This document shows positions 47,980 to 56,632 of a stretch of 64,000 nt of DNA, in pieces. Location of the stretch: positions 1 to 64,000 of the IMG/VR virus record IMGVR_UViG_3300007276_000035. The stretch is one strand, 5' to 3'. A model generated the notes under the pieces. The model saw only the letters and a program-made list of their open reading frames with translations, made no database searches and had not been told where the DNA came from. A program made the translations under genes and the position numbers. This DNA comes from a virus. Position 1 is the stretch's first letter. Every line of letters starts with the position of its first letter.

Positions 47980-49401
47980 TTATAGTCCTGCTAGTTGCCT
48001 AAGTTCAGCCATTGCGCTATCAATAGCATTCTGAGAAGTTTCTTCGACTGCTTCTTCTTCAACTGATTCTTCAGTTTCGTCTATTTCTGAATAGTCGTTA
48101 GCGTAATCATCTTCGCTAGGCTCACCTGAGCTGCCGCCTACTTTGCCAGTACCGTCACACTTGGTGCATTCGTAACTACGTGGTGCACCGTCCATGTCTA
48201 CGCTGAAGTAATGCTCGCCTGTTCCGTCACAGTGTGGGCAATCGTCGCCGTCTGCTTCAGGCTCGTCTTCGCTTACATATTCAGCAGCGATGTCACTAAA
48301 GTCAACGCTATCCATCATGTCGTCTTCTGTATCTTGTACAGGAATTTCTTGATCGTCAGCTACGTCAAACTCATCGCTGGTATCTTCAGGCTCGCCTTCA
48401 GATTCTTCGCCACCAGCAGCGCGATCGCCATCATTATATGCACGGATTGCTAAAGTAGCTTGGTTGCTCAATCCAGCTTGCACTGAACTATCAACACTAC
48501 TAATAAAATCAACTAGAGACTGTTGATCGCTAACAGAACCATCTGCTAAGCCTCCGCCTAGTTGCGCCATTGCATTGGAAAGCTCTGGTTCTTTTTCGCT
48601 TTCTGCATTACGCATAAGCAAACGCCCAATGTCAGCTAGCTTCTTCTCAGCATCACTCATACCATAGTATGAACTTCTTCCTACCTGGAAAGGTACTGCC
48701 GCTGCTTCGTCAACACTTTCACTTAGTGGTAAGCCTGCAAGCTGGCGTAGTTCGTTTAAATTTTTCATATCAATACTCTCGTTAACTGTTATATTATATT
48801 TATCGTTTTCTGATTCATTAACACCCAATAGATAGTGTGCAACTAAATCAAAATAAGGTTTACCGTCTATGATTGTGTCAGCATCTATACCAGCCGCTTT
48901 TGTAAATGCGTCTCGATCGTTAGCAGCAACAGCATTTCTAACATCGGTTGCTGAACTCAAGCGAGGTGTAGGCTTTTGATGTATACTAGCAAATTCGTAA
49001 TAGCCATGCTTACCTTCTTTACCGTTATATTTTACTAAGGAATCAGTTAGCCAAGATTCATCAGTATAAACGGTTAACGGTACTTTACCGTGTTCAGCAT
49101 ATACTTTGCTAGCAAGTGTAAACAGGTTTGATTCTGCAACAATGTGATTAGCTACGCCTGGCCATAGTGCTTCCATTGCTTTAATCTTAACGTCGAATGG
49201 TAGAGGATCTTTCTTGCCTTGAGTAGATTTATTAGTGCCAACATACCAATGGTCGTTTTCGCTTGCCATTTGCCAGGCAGCAGCATGTCCCCTGTGGGGA
49301 GGATTGAACCGCCCGAACATTATACCCACAGTCTCGTATGAATCGTTGCTAGGCAAGGCACTGTTCTTTTCAAAGTCTTCTGTTATATCTTTAAATCTCA
49401 T
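47980..49401 (-). CDS. HxGH-type nucleotidyltransferase fused to a zinc-finger C-terminal half
   Basis: 473 residues from ATG 49401 (MRFKDITEDF, tag-like); the longer frame would overlap the ligase-like gene. Residues 28-42 hold GIMFGRFNPPHRGHA with H-x-G-H (H-R-G-H), and PRLSSATDVRNAV near 144 is the second nucleotide motif, as in NMN adenylyltransferases and cytidylyltransferases. From residue 212 a second unit starts (MKNLNELRQLAGLPLSES) with its own late box and start at 48768. Two DnaJ-like C-x-x-C-x-G-x-G motifs (CPHCDGTG and CTKCDGTG) lie near 398 and 421. It ends in MAELRQLAGL, echoing the internal start. Substrate unknown. Confidence 0.65.
   Translation of the reverse strand: MRFKDITEDFEKNSALPSNDSYETVGIMFGRFNPPHRGHAAAWQMASENDHWYVGTNKSTQGKKDPLPFDVKIKAMEALWPGVANHIVAESNLFTLASKVYAEHGKVPLTVYTDESWLTDSLVKYNGKEGKHGYYEFASIHQKPTPRLSSATDVRNAVAANDRDAFTKAAGIDADTIIDGKPYFDLVAHYLLGVNESENDKYNITVNESIDMKNLNELRQLAGLPLSESVDEAAAVPFQVGRSSYYGMSDAEKKLADIGRLLMRNAESEKEPELSNAMAQLGGGLADGSVSDQQSLVDFISSVDSSVQAGLSNQATLAIRAYNDGDRAAGGEESEGEPEDTSDEFDVADDQEIPVQDTEDDMMDSVDFSDIAAEYVSEDEPEADGDDCPHCDGTGEHYFSVDMDGAPRSYECTKCDGTGKVGGSSGEPSEDDYANDYSEIDETEESVEEEAVEETSQNAIDSAMAELRQLAGL
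48797..48804 (-). promoter_or_regulatory. Internal T4-type late promoter, minus strand
   Basis: GATAAATA inside the nucleotidyltransferase gene, 28 bases before the in-frame ATG at 48768 with GAGAG between. It could give a 262-residue C-terminal product. Confidence 0.55.
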
Positions 49402-49402
49402 A

Positions 49403-50542
49403 TTAAATACCAGGCTGCCATTTGTGTCTAGGAACAAATTTCACATTACCAAACTGCTTTTTGTCGTCACCGTATCTAACATGACCTTCACCTTTTGTAT
49501 CCCAAATTTCGCCTTCTTGATCTTCTAGTTGATCAATTACACTGTTCTTAGCCACTTGTATAATCTTAACTAACGTGAATATTTCTTCAGTGACGTTATT
49601 ATACGCCTGGTCAAGCTCTTGTATTTTTGCTTGCTTGGGTTGACTTACAGTACTGTTAGCGAGCCATTGATAAAAGTGCTTACTACTTAATTTGTCTAGT
49701 TGCCTTGCTTTAGCAGTCTGGTTCACGTACTTGTAAATAATCTCTTTAACATCAGACAAGCCTTTGACACCAGCAATGAATGTATCAATGTTCTTGCCAT
49801 GCTGTGACACATACTTGTCAGCTTGATCTATTGCTGAAGTATCCACTTTAATTGGCTTCTTGTTGTATACTGGACCTAATACGATAATTGGGGCAGTGTT
49901 ATTAAACTGACTAAAATCATCTATTGGTTGTTGATCGTTTTGGTTCATGCCGTATTCTGGATAGTAAGCGTGTCCTACAATCATTGCGTCTGCTTGACTA
50001 ATACGCTTGCCTAAGTCGCTGTCTTGACTTACGTGGTAACATGTACCTGAGTTTTCATTTGGACAAAAGTTATATATGCCGTTGTTGTCTAGTTCTGGGC
50101 GCGTAGAAAACATTAAGTCTCCGTATACAAACCCAACAAAATCCTTTGGTGTAGCTGCATCAAGTGGTGCGTATAAACTAGCAAACAATTTTGCAAACTG
50201 CTCTCTAGCAGGACCAGCAGCTTTAGTGCCTGTAGCAATAAAATTATAAAGTTCTTCTGCACTGTCTAGCTTAACATTGCGTCCCCAACCAGCAGTACCT
50301 GTAACTAGCAAAGGTCCGCCTGCAACTTCACGACCCCAATACACAGTAGGCTTACCATCCCACTTCATGCGTATTGATGTTGATCCTTTATCTTGTGTAA
50401 TTTCACGCAAGTGATCTAGTGCTTCTTTAACTCCAGCTGCACCGTAAAAGAATACAAGATCTTCTAAATGATTAAAGGTTCTTCCTAGCTGTTTAAGCTC
50501 AAAAAGATTACGGGCTTCATAGATAAATTCAATCGCTTTCAT
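49403..50542 (-). CDS. KxDG ligase-like nucleotidyltransferase (DUF6267-like) with tag
   Basis: 379 residues. The start MKAIEFIYEARNLFELKQLG is tag-like. IRMKWDGKPTVYWGRE places Lys60 in K-W-D-G, the lysine motif of covalent nucleotidyltransferases such as DNA and RNA ligases. FVGFVYGDLMF near 135-145 resembles motif III, and APIIVLGPVYNKKP near 212 resembles a later strand. I recall this family as DUF6267 in cyanophages. Ligase activity is untested. A late box lies 6 bases before the ATG. Confidence 0.62.
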   Translation of the reverse strand: MKAIEFIYEARNLFELKQLGRTFNHLEDLVFFYGAAGVKEALDHLREITQDKGSTSIRMKWDGKPTVYWGREVAGGPLLVTGTAGWGRNVKLDSAEELYNFIATGTKAAGPAREQFAKLFASLYAPLDAATPKDFVGFVYGDLMFSTRPELDNNGIYNFCPNENSGTCYHVSQDSDLGKRISQADAMIVGHAYYPEYGMNQNDQQPIDDFSQFNNTAPIIVLGPVYNKKPIKVDTSAIDQADKYVSQHGKNIDTFIAGVKGLSDVKEIIYKYVNQTAKARQLDKLSSKHFYQWLANSTVSQPKQAKIQELDQAYNNVTEEIFTLVKIIQVAKNSVIDQLEDQEGEIWDTKGEGHVRYGDDKKQFGNVKFVPRHKWQPGI

Positions 50543-50548
50543 ATTACT

Positions 50549-50556
50549 TATTTATC
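50549..50556 (-). promoter_or_regulatory. T4-type late promoter, minus strand
   Basis: GATAAATA with 6 bases to the ATG at 50542, again nearly leaderless. Confidence 0.65.
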
Positions 50557-50572
50557 TACTTTACACGTATTT

Positions 50573-51397
50573 CTATCTGTAATATTTAATGTATTGCCTT
50601 GCGATATATTCCCCGATCAAGATATGTTCGGTGTCACTGAAGTGTCCCTGGGTTAATGTACCATTACTGTTAACATGGTCGTAGCGGTTCTCTACTAGAT
50701 TTGGCTTCGGCAATCTTTTTTGTATCTCAGCCCATTCGGTTAGTATATTACTATCAGACCATAGTTTTGAAGTATACGGTGATAGACCCAGCCAGGTTTC
50801 AGTCACATGAAACTCAAGACCATAGCTTTTACACAACAAAAATAAATGATTTATAACTTCGGTATTAACATATTGTGAACAGCTTTCTGGATAGTACTTT
50901 ATGGCTAATGCAACATCCGGGTCGTATCCTTCACTAGGATCCACGTCTTGGTATTCAATTCCGTGCCCTCGCTCAGTTCGATGTACATGAGTAGGAACTC
51001 CGGCATCGCTAACACCAAACAGCCTAGCTTCTTGTGTGGGGGTAAAAAATACGTTTATCTTGTCGTATTTTTTCTGTGCCTCATTGAGGTCATGAATTAC
51101 AAACTGTGTGAGAGAATAAAGACCCCAGCCGTTTGACGATGAACTAAGGCAAAAACTAATCATGTCATGCTCTAGTATATTACTAGCTATAGTAGGATAC
51201 GCTAGATCAGGCCTTGAAAAACTTTTATCTGTCTTGATATATCGATAGGTATACTCTAATCCTGCATTTTCACCAGGATTAGTATAAACGTAGTCGCTGT
51301 TTTGCAGACTAACTTGTTGTATATGATCTGATGGGAAAAAATGTAATAGCTCTGCTCCCATGGGAATACTGCATCCTAACCAAATATCTAAGTTCAT
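50573..51397 (-). CDS. SGNH-hydrolase-like protein
   Basis: 274 residues. DIWLGCSIPMGAEL at residues 4-17 is the block I nucleophile region (G-C-S). SFCLSSSSNGWGLYS lies near 85, and SDTEHILIGEYIARQY near 255 fits block V (D-x-x-H). SGNH enzymes hydrolyse esters, often O-acetyl groups of glycans. Two further SGNH-like genes are in the window (55712, 61858). Overlaps the gene upstream by 4 bases. Confidence 0.6.
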   Translation of the reverse strand: MNLDIWLGCSIPMGAELLHFFPSDHIQQVSLQNSDYVYTNPGENAGLEYTYRYIKTDKSFSRPDLAYPTIASNILEHDMISFCLSSSSNGWGLYSLTQFVIHDLNEAQKKYDKINVFFTPTQEARLFGVSDAGVPTHVHRTERGHGIEYQDVDPSEGYDPDVALAIKYYPESCSQYVNTEVINHLFLLCKSYGLEFHVTETWLGLSPYTSKLWSDSNILTEWAEIQKRLPKPNLVENRYDHVNSNGTLTQGHFSDTEHILIGEYIARQYIKYYR

Positions 51398-51924
51398 GCG
51401 TGTTTAACTCCTACTATATGCACTCGGTCTTTTTCACCGTGGTTTATTGCACAGTGTAAACGTGTTGTGTTTGTTTCGTAAGTGTTACCGGCATCGAGAT
51501 GAAAAATTTTCGCAGTCCAGTCATCTTCGTTGTAAAAGTACATTAGGCTAGTTGGGTTGGTTATAACAGGTATGTGTAATCGTATACTTTCCTTGTCTGG
51601 ATACAGCTTATCGTCGTGTATAGAATATGCAGTCTTGGGAAGCATTTTTAAAATACGCCAACGGTAATACTCAGGGTAGCGTAAAATACATTCTTCAATG
51701 TAAGTGCCTTTTAAATAATTATTTATTTGGTTGTATTCTGATTCTGGCATTGTTATACTAGATGTTCTTCCAATACTGACAAGCCAATCGTTAGAGCCGG
51801 TCTTACTAGTAAGACTTATTTGTAATTCGTTTAATAAATTTTGTGAAGTAACTAGATCTCTGATTTCAGTAGCTAGTAAATCTACATTGATATCAGAGTC
51901 TAGTTGTTTGACGTAGTTATGCAT
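51394..51924 (-). CDS. Aspartyl/asparaginyl hydroxylase-like (2OG-Fe) protein
   Basis: 176 residues. YSIHDDKLYPDKESIRLHIP near 100-120 gives an H-x-D-like pair and the R-L-H-I-P-V strand. IFHLDAGNTYETNTTRLHCA then INHGEKDRVHIVG matches the second half of the cupin fold with the distal His and the 2-oxoglutarate-binding Arg. These enzymes hydroxylate protein side chains or small molecules. Coupled with the SGNH-like gene by a 4-base overlap. Confidence 0.62.
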   Translation of the reverse strand: MHNYVKQLDSDINVDLLATEIRDLVTSQNLLNELQISLTSKTGSNDWLVSIGRTSSITMPESEYNQINNYLKGTYIEECILRYPEYYRWRILKMLPKTAYSIHDDKLYPDKESIRLHIPVITNPTSLMYFYNEDDWTAKIFHLDAGNTYETNTTRLHCAINHGEKDRVHIVGVKHA

Positions 51925-51950
51925 TATAACTACTTATAGTGTCTGTTAAA

Positions 51951-52136
51951 TTAAGCTACTTCTTTCTGAAGCATTCTGAATGCGCCGTAAGCTACACCAG
52001 CCATTGCGATATACTTAAGAAACGGGCTTGCTAGTAGTACTGCTAAGCTAACGCCTGCAATAACACCGCCGTCCCAAGTTGAACGCTCTGCTAATCTTGC
52101 TTTAACCCAATCTGTAATTTTAGTAATGAAATCCAT
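51951..52136 (-). CDS. Small conserved membrane protein
   Basis: 61 residues. WVKARLAERSTWDGGVIAGV leads into two hydrophobic segments (VSLAVLLASPFLKYIAMAGV, YGAFRML). The layout is one I recognise from marine phages, where it is sometimes called a holin-like or virion membrane protein without proof. AAGGAGAG upstream of the ATG. Confidence 0.6.
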   Translation of the reverse strand: MDFITKITDWVKARLAERSTWDGGVIAGVSLAVLLASPFLKYIAMAGVAYGAFRMLQKEVA

Positions 52137-52148
52137 TGATCTCTCCTT

Positions 52149-53315
52149 TTAATCGTTATTATAAAGATACATTGATCGTGTAACCCAATTGCTGTTAAAC
52201 CAATCAACTTTCTTGTCTATCTCATCGTCAACCCCGTTCGGAAAAGTTACTGTAGCAGTTTGCCTTTTTGGGTTGTGTGAGATTTTTGCTTGCGGGAATG
52301 TTCCCTGTAGTGATTTGTGTACTTTTTTATCTACGTGGAAGAACTTAACACCTGTAGCTCCATCTCCGTAGAACATTTCGTTAACATCACCAGGTGATTC
52401 TTTCTGATAAGGCTTGTTACATTTTATACAACGCTTAGGATCATGTGGGTCGTATTCGTGTTCACATTTGTCCTCTGACATAGCGCCTTTGAGTTGATCT
52501 ATTACGCTACGTTGACCTTTAACGTCTAAGCTCTTGCCCATAACCTTTAGTATTTGTGCAAGTTGTTCTTTGCTTGGATCTGACTCAATGAAGTCACTAA
52601 ACAGTGTAGCTACCATTTTGTGTAGTGCTGCATTTCCAGCTAGTACCATTGGGCTTTCGTCTACAGCTTTAGGATTGCGCCAGTCTTTTTTCATTTTAGA
52701 TTTTAGCCTATCGTAATCATCACTGCTACCTATACCTGCATTCTTTGGTACTGGTTTCTCACCTGGACCTGGACCTTTCTTTGCAGGTCTAGCTTTTTTC
52801 TTTTCTTCTACTGGTCTTGGTTCTAGGTCTTTGGTAGTAACCTTGTTCTTTTTCATACGACTAGTTTCCTTGTTAACGTGGGCAAGTGCAGCTTCTTCAG
52901 AATCAAAGCCACCTTTAAAACGGTTAGCCCACTTACCTGCTCTAGTCTTCCAAGCACGGTTAGCAGCTTCACCTACCATCTTGTTGCGCATTGGGTGTGG
53001 ACTGGTGTTGCCCTTCTTGGGTGGCTTGTTGGTCTTGGGCTTAGGGTCACTAGCACGAGCATGTGGAGTTCTTGCTTCATCAACGTTACCAGGAGTATGA
53101 GCCTCTTGGATGCCTTCATCCATTTCACGAGCTTCTTCATCACTCAGGTACATGTCAGTGTCACGGTCGTAATACTTGCCTTCTTGTGGATCGTAATAAT
53201 ATACTCTACCGTTCTTAGCGATAAACGGGCCTTCTAACCCGGGTATATCTGTATAGCGTTCACGGTCTATCTTAGGCAATGTAGACCAGCCTTCTAGTAT
53301 CTCTTTAAATTTCAT
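52149..53315 (-). CDS. Tagged late protein with WW-like and zinc motifs
   Basis: 388 residues. MKFKEILEGWSTLPKI opens with the tag (ILE-G site). PFIAKNGRVYYYDPQEGKYY near 30-50 looks like a WW-type or short beta module. A long basic, Pro/Lys-rich region follows (KPKTNKPPKKGNTSPH; KKARPAKKGPGPGEKPVP). CEHEYDPHDPKRCIKCNKPY near 285 is a C-x-H, C-x-x-C zinc site. Charge suggests binding to packaged DNA. The late promoter at 53344-53351 and GGGGAG fix the start. Confidence 0.58.
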   Translation of the reverse strand: MKFKEILEGWSTLPKIDRERYTDIPGLEGPFIAKNGRVYYYDPQEGKYYDRDTDMYLSDEEAREMDEGIQEAHTPGNVDEARTPHARASDPKPKTNKPPKKGNTSPHPMRNKMVGEAANRAWKTRAGKWANRFKGGFDSEEAALAHVNKETSRMKKNKVTTKDLEPRPVEEKKKARPAKKGPGPGEKPVPKNAGIGSSDDYDRLKSKMKKDWRNPKAVDESPMVLAGNAALHKMVATLFSDFIESDPSKEQLAQILKVMGKSLDVKGQRSVIDQLKGAMSEDKCEHEYDPHDPKRCIKCNKPYQKESPGDVNEMFYGDGATGVKFFHVDKKVHKSLQGTFPQAKISHNPKRQTATVTFPNGVDDEIDKKVDWFNSNWVTRSMYLYNND

Positions 53316-53343
53316 AAACTCCCCGAGCTAAAGCATTTAAACA

Positions 53344-53351
53344 TATTTATC
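53344..53351 (-). promoter_or_regulatory. T4-type late promoter, minus strand
   Basis: GATAAATA, 28 bases before ATG 53315. It starts the minus-strand late block and is divergent from the promoter at 53361. Confidence 0.7.
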
Positions 53352-53360
53352 TGATCTTGG

Positions 53361-53389
53361 TTGACTTGATCCACTTTATACTGTATACT
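53361..53389 (+). promoter_or_regulatory. Sigma70-like promoter of the uvsE operon
   Basis: TTGACT, a 17-base spacer, TATACT, followed by AAGGTAG before ATG 53421. Confidence 0.8.
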
Positions 53390-53420
53390 ATATACTAATC
53401 TAACAGTTTAAGGTAGTATT

Positions 53421-53696
53421 ATGTCTTGGAACATACGAATAATCAAACAAACCCACCCCTGTGGTACTGCAACATACGGCCTACACGAAGTGCATTACGA
53501 CGATGATATGCAACCTGTTAGTTGCACTGAAAACACTATAGCAATGTCTGCAGAATCATGGGACGACCTATATGATTACTGTGTTATGGTATTACGCGCA
53601 TTCATTAAGCCTGCATTAGACATGAGCATTTTCGAACAAGATGATGTACAAGAATCAACAGACCGAGCACTGGGACTACTTAACAATGAGCTTTAA
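53421..53696 (+). CDS. Small conserved protein upstream of uvsE
   Basis: 91 residues: SWNIRIIKQTHPCGTATYGL, HEVHYDDDMQPVSCTENTIA, ending in a helical acidic tail. Compact alpha/beta fold. It overlaps uvsE by 11 bases, so it is probably cotranslated. No known role. Confidence 0.6.
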   Translation: MSWNIRIIKQTHPCGTATYGLHEVHYDDDMQPVSCTENTIAMSAESWDDLYDYCVMVLRAFIKPALDMSIFEQDDVQESTDRALGLLNNEL

Positions 53697-54726
53697 TCAA
53701 TCTATTAAGAGAATGGGGTTTTGTTGCAAGTACATGGACCCTGATCAAACACAGCCTAAAAAATTATTAGAGGAACTACAACGACCACTAAATACTCGTA
53801 GTACTACAATGACTTGGCTTAACAATCAAACCAAGGATGTTGCGTACCAGCGACTATGGGAGTTAATGGAACATAACATTGCTTCGTACCAAAGGTTAGT
53901 AGAATATGCAGGCAGTTTACCAGAAAATATGCGCATGGTTAGGTTGGGTAGCGATTGCTTGCCTGGCTTCACTCAGTCGGTGTGGGGACAACATTGGCGT
54001 CGAGGAGAAGTTCGACGATATGTGGAGACAAATCTTGCCAGAGTGGGCGAAACCGCTCGTAGGCTTGATGTTCGTCTTAGTTTTCATCCTGGTCAGTTTA
54101 CTGTTTTGGCAAGTGATCGACCTGACGTAGTAGAAAAAAGCATCGAAGAATTAGAGTACCACGCATACATGGCAGAGCTAATGGGCTATGGTCAAGAGTT
54201 TATGGACTTTAAGATTAACGTACATATCTCCGGTAAGCAAGGTGCAGAAGGTATCGTTAAGGTACTACCTAGACTAAGCCCAGTTGCCCGTAATACTATG
54301 ACAATAGAAAACGACGAAATGAAATGGGGTCTAGACGAAAGTCTTAAATTAAAAGATCATTTAGCTTTAGTTCTAGACGTACACCATCACTGGATACGCG
54401 ATGAAGAATATATTGAGGCAAACGATGACCGAGTTAAAGCAGTGGTCGACAGCTGGCGCGGTGTTCGCCCTGTCATTCATTATAGTTACAGCCGTTGTGA
54501 GCAGTTACCTGATGATGCTAGTAAGCATACTAATATGCATGATATCAAAAGTTTGTTGGAGCAAGGTTTTAAAAAGCAAAAACTCCGCGCACACAGTGAA
54601 TACTATCCTAACAAGAAAGTAAACGAGTGGGCACTTAGCTTTTGGGACCAATTTGATATTCAATGCGAAGCTAAAGCAAAAAATTTAGCAAGCAAACAAC
54701 TATATGATCAATCGCTTAACCAATAG
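53686..54726 (+). CDS. uvsE: UV damage endonuclease UvsE/UvdE
   Basis: 346 residues from ATG 53686, the start that gives the family opening (IKRMGFCCKYMDPDQ). Conserved blocks: TTMTWLNNQT near 38, RLSFHPGQFTVLAS near 125 (His metal ligand), ENDEMKWGLDES near 207, LVLDVHHHWI near 227 (Asp, His ligands), RPVIHYSYSR near 260, and HSEYYPNKKVNEWALSF near 306. The TIM-barrel enzyme nicks DNA 5' to UV photoproducts. Common in sunlit-ocean phages. Overlaps both neighbours. Confidence 0.92.
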   Translation: MSFNQSIKRMGFCCKYMDPDQTQPKKLLEELQRPLNTRSTTMTWLNNQTKDVAYQRLWELMEHNIASYQRLVEYAGSLPENMRMVRLGSDCLPGFTQSVWGQHWRRGEVRRYVETNLARVGETARRLDVRLSFHPGQFTVLASDRPDVVEKSIEELEYHAYMAELMGYGQEFMDFKINVHISGKQGAEGIVKVLPRLSPVARNTMTIENDEMKWGLDESLKLKDHLALVLDVHHHWIRDEEYIEANDDRVKAVVDSWRGVRPVIHYSYSRCEQLPDDASKHTNMHDIKSLLEQGFKKQKLRAHSEYYPNKKVNEWALSFWDQFDIQCEAKAKNLASKQLYDQSLNQ

Positions 54727-55711
54727 ATTTTTACCGCCAAGGCTTCCTTTCATACCATTGTATGATGGCCAAGATACTATCTTATACTGTTACGGTGAGG
54801 TCGACACAGTCCTAGCACAAAAAGTATCGCCCAAAGCATCAATAATAACTATCGACAATGCTGACGGTTTGCTTAACCGTGATGAAGAAACATTGTGTGT
54901 GTTGTTGTATACTTTAAAAGATGCACTCAACGAAGATCAACTCAAGCAGTTAACACAAAGAAACATTCTAGTGGTTGCTCCAGTAGGGCACGAAGTAGTT
55001 GATGTTGAATTCCCGGCTAGCCATCCTGACGTGCTTAGTGTCGGAATACATAACAAAGACAATCTAGTTGAACTTAATTCAAATATCGGCGATATTGATA
55101 TTTACGCTCATGCTAAAGATTTAAACCAAGCAGCTACTTTGGTCGCCAGCGGATGCCTACATTATATTCAAACAAAAATGGTACGCTATGCACACGAACT
55201 TAAAGATTATGTTTTACTTAGTGCGACCAGGAATGCATTAACTGGTCCGTGGCCACCTTTTCATGACAAACATAAAGCAATTCACGGCAAGCATTTAAAC
55301 AATAGAACAATGTTTGTTCCTACAAAGCAAGAACCTATGTTGTGGAACATGCCTAAGGACTTTAATCAATACTTTTTCATTAATAAGTATAAAACAAAAT
55401 ATATTCCACTAAATATATCGAACACAGTAAAAGAAGTTGACCTAGGCGATGTAAATGAATTACCTGACTTTGTAGAACTTAAGAACAATGTTCTACGTAT
55501 TGATCCGAATCGTGACGATATTAAACCAGGAATATATCAATTTGAGTTAACAGCATATACGGCTGATACACACCAAATACAAACTTTTTATATACGGTTA
55601 AAAAGTAACACAGGAGAAGACATAGATTATACTTACGCATTAGTTAGGATAGACGGCGAGTACTTTGAGCTTGGTGTCGACGATGTGTTAGAATTTTCAG
55701 GCTATCATTAA
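54704..55711 (+). CDS. Degenerate subtilase-like protein with cadherin-like end
   Basis: 335 residues. NILVVAPVGHEVVDVEFPAS then HPDVLSVGIHN near 85-120 is very similar in pattern to the subtilisin segment containing the oxyanion Asn, but G-H-E stands where G-N-E is expected. IDIYAHAKDLNQAATLVASG near 130 fits the region of the catalytic Ser, without G-T-S. The last 90 residues (VLRIDPNRDDIKPGIYQFEL) resemble a cadherin-like beta domain. I infer an inactive subtilase fold used for structure or binding. It overlaps uvsE by 23 bases. Confidence 0.5.
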   Translation: MINRLTNRFLPPRLPFIPLYDGQDTILYCYGEVDTVLAQKVSPKASIITIDNADGLLNRDEETLCVLLYTLKDALNEDQLKQLTQRNILVVAPVGHEVVDVEFPASHPDVLSVGIHNKDNLVELNSNIGDIDIYAHAKDLNQAATLVASGCLHYIQTKMVRYAHELKDYVLLSATRNALTGPWPPFHDKHKAIHGKHLNNRTMFVPTKQEPMLWNMPKDFNQYFFINKYKTKYIPLNISNTVKEVDLGDVNELPDFVELKNNVLRIDPNRDDIKPGIYQFELTAYTADTHQIQTFYIRLKSNTGEDIDYTYALVRIDGEYFELGVDDVLEFSGYH

Positions 55712-56632
55712 ATGATTAGAGACTTAGTTGTAATAGGAACAAGTATGGCCAGCGGCGTTGGCCAGGGCCTTGAGTCTCGCACAGCAGAAGATGGTGCCGT
55801 TGTTAGTTGGGTTACTGCCTTAGCTAATTTATTAGAGGTTGACAACGTTTGGAATCATAGCTTACCTGGAAAGCCGATTGGGTTAGTTCACGCAGATTTT
55901 GTTGAATTCCATAGGCAATATATTAAAAGATACGGAACTAGCGAAAATCTCACAATAATACTTGAATACAGTATGCCTAGCTATAGACATTGGGATCCTG
56001 TTGCTGCATCTAGATCCGACTGTATGGGTATGAATATAATCCCACTTGCGCAGTTTAGTCCCATCATGGATTGGGAAAAAGCAAGATCATCAGCATATTA
56101 TCGAGATGCTAAATTTCTACAGACTGAATTTTACGAAAGGCGCGAGATAGACATGTTAGCAGTATCACGTAACGCTGGCGCTGACATGTATCAAAAAGTA
56201 ACAGACGATGTTATTTTGCCTGACGAGGTTTTAGATTTTGAAGCTCGTGCATTAGAATGGTTTAGACCTACAGAAGAAAATAAATTACGTTACATGAAAT
56301 ATGCCTTCGACGAACTAGGTTCTGCCCAGCGACTGTGTAACCATTGGAATACAGCTTACTTGCAAACTTGGGCAGGAGGATTTAATGACGATTACAAACG
56401 CGGAGTTGATCGATTTCTAAAGCCGTTGTCACAAGGCAACCCACGACTAATACCAATGCAAGAGTTTACGTCTATTACTGCTACTAACGACTGGAGTGAT
56501 AAAGTGTGGCGTAATCATCCAGACGAAGTCGGACACAAACGAATCGCTGAATATTTTTACAATTACATTAAAGAACATAAGATATACGAAAGACCTAACA
56601 ATAATTTATATAGAGGATATACTAGTGAGTAA
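55712..56632 (+). CDS. SGNH-hydrolase-like protein
   Basis: 306 residues. VVIGTSMASGVGQGLESR near 6 is a block I-like G-x-S. VWNHSLPGKPIGLV is near 49, LTIILEYSMPSYRHWDP near 80, and NHPDEVGHKRIAEYFYNY near 270 is block V (D-x-x-x-H). It begins immediately after the previous stop. A deacetylase or esterase for phage or host glycans is possible. Confidence 0.6.
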   Translation: MIRDLVVIGTSMASGVGQGLESRTAEDGAVVSWVTALANLLEVDNVWNHSLPGKPIGLVHADFVEFHRQYIKRYGTSENLTIILEYSMPSYRHWDPVAASRSDCMGMNIIPLAQFSPIMDWEKARSSAYYRDAKFLQTEFYERREIDMLAVSRNAGADMYQKVTDDVILPDEVLDFEARALEWFRPTEENKLRYMKYAFDELGSAQRLCNHWNTAYLQTWAGGFNDDYKRGVDRFLKPLSQGNPRLIPMQEFTSITATNDWSDKVWRNHPDEVGHKRIAEYFYNYIKEHKIYERPNNNLYRGYTSE

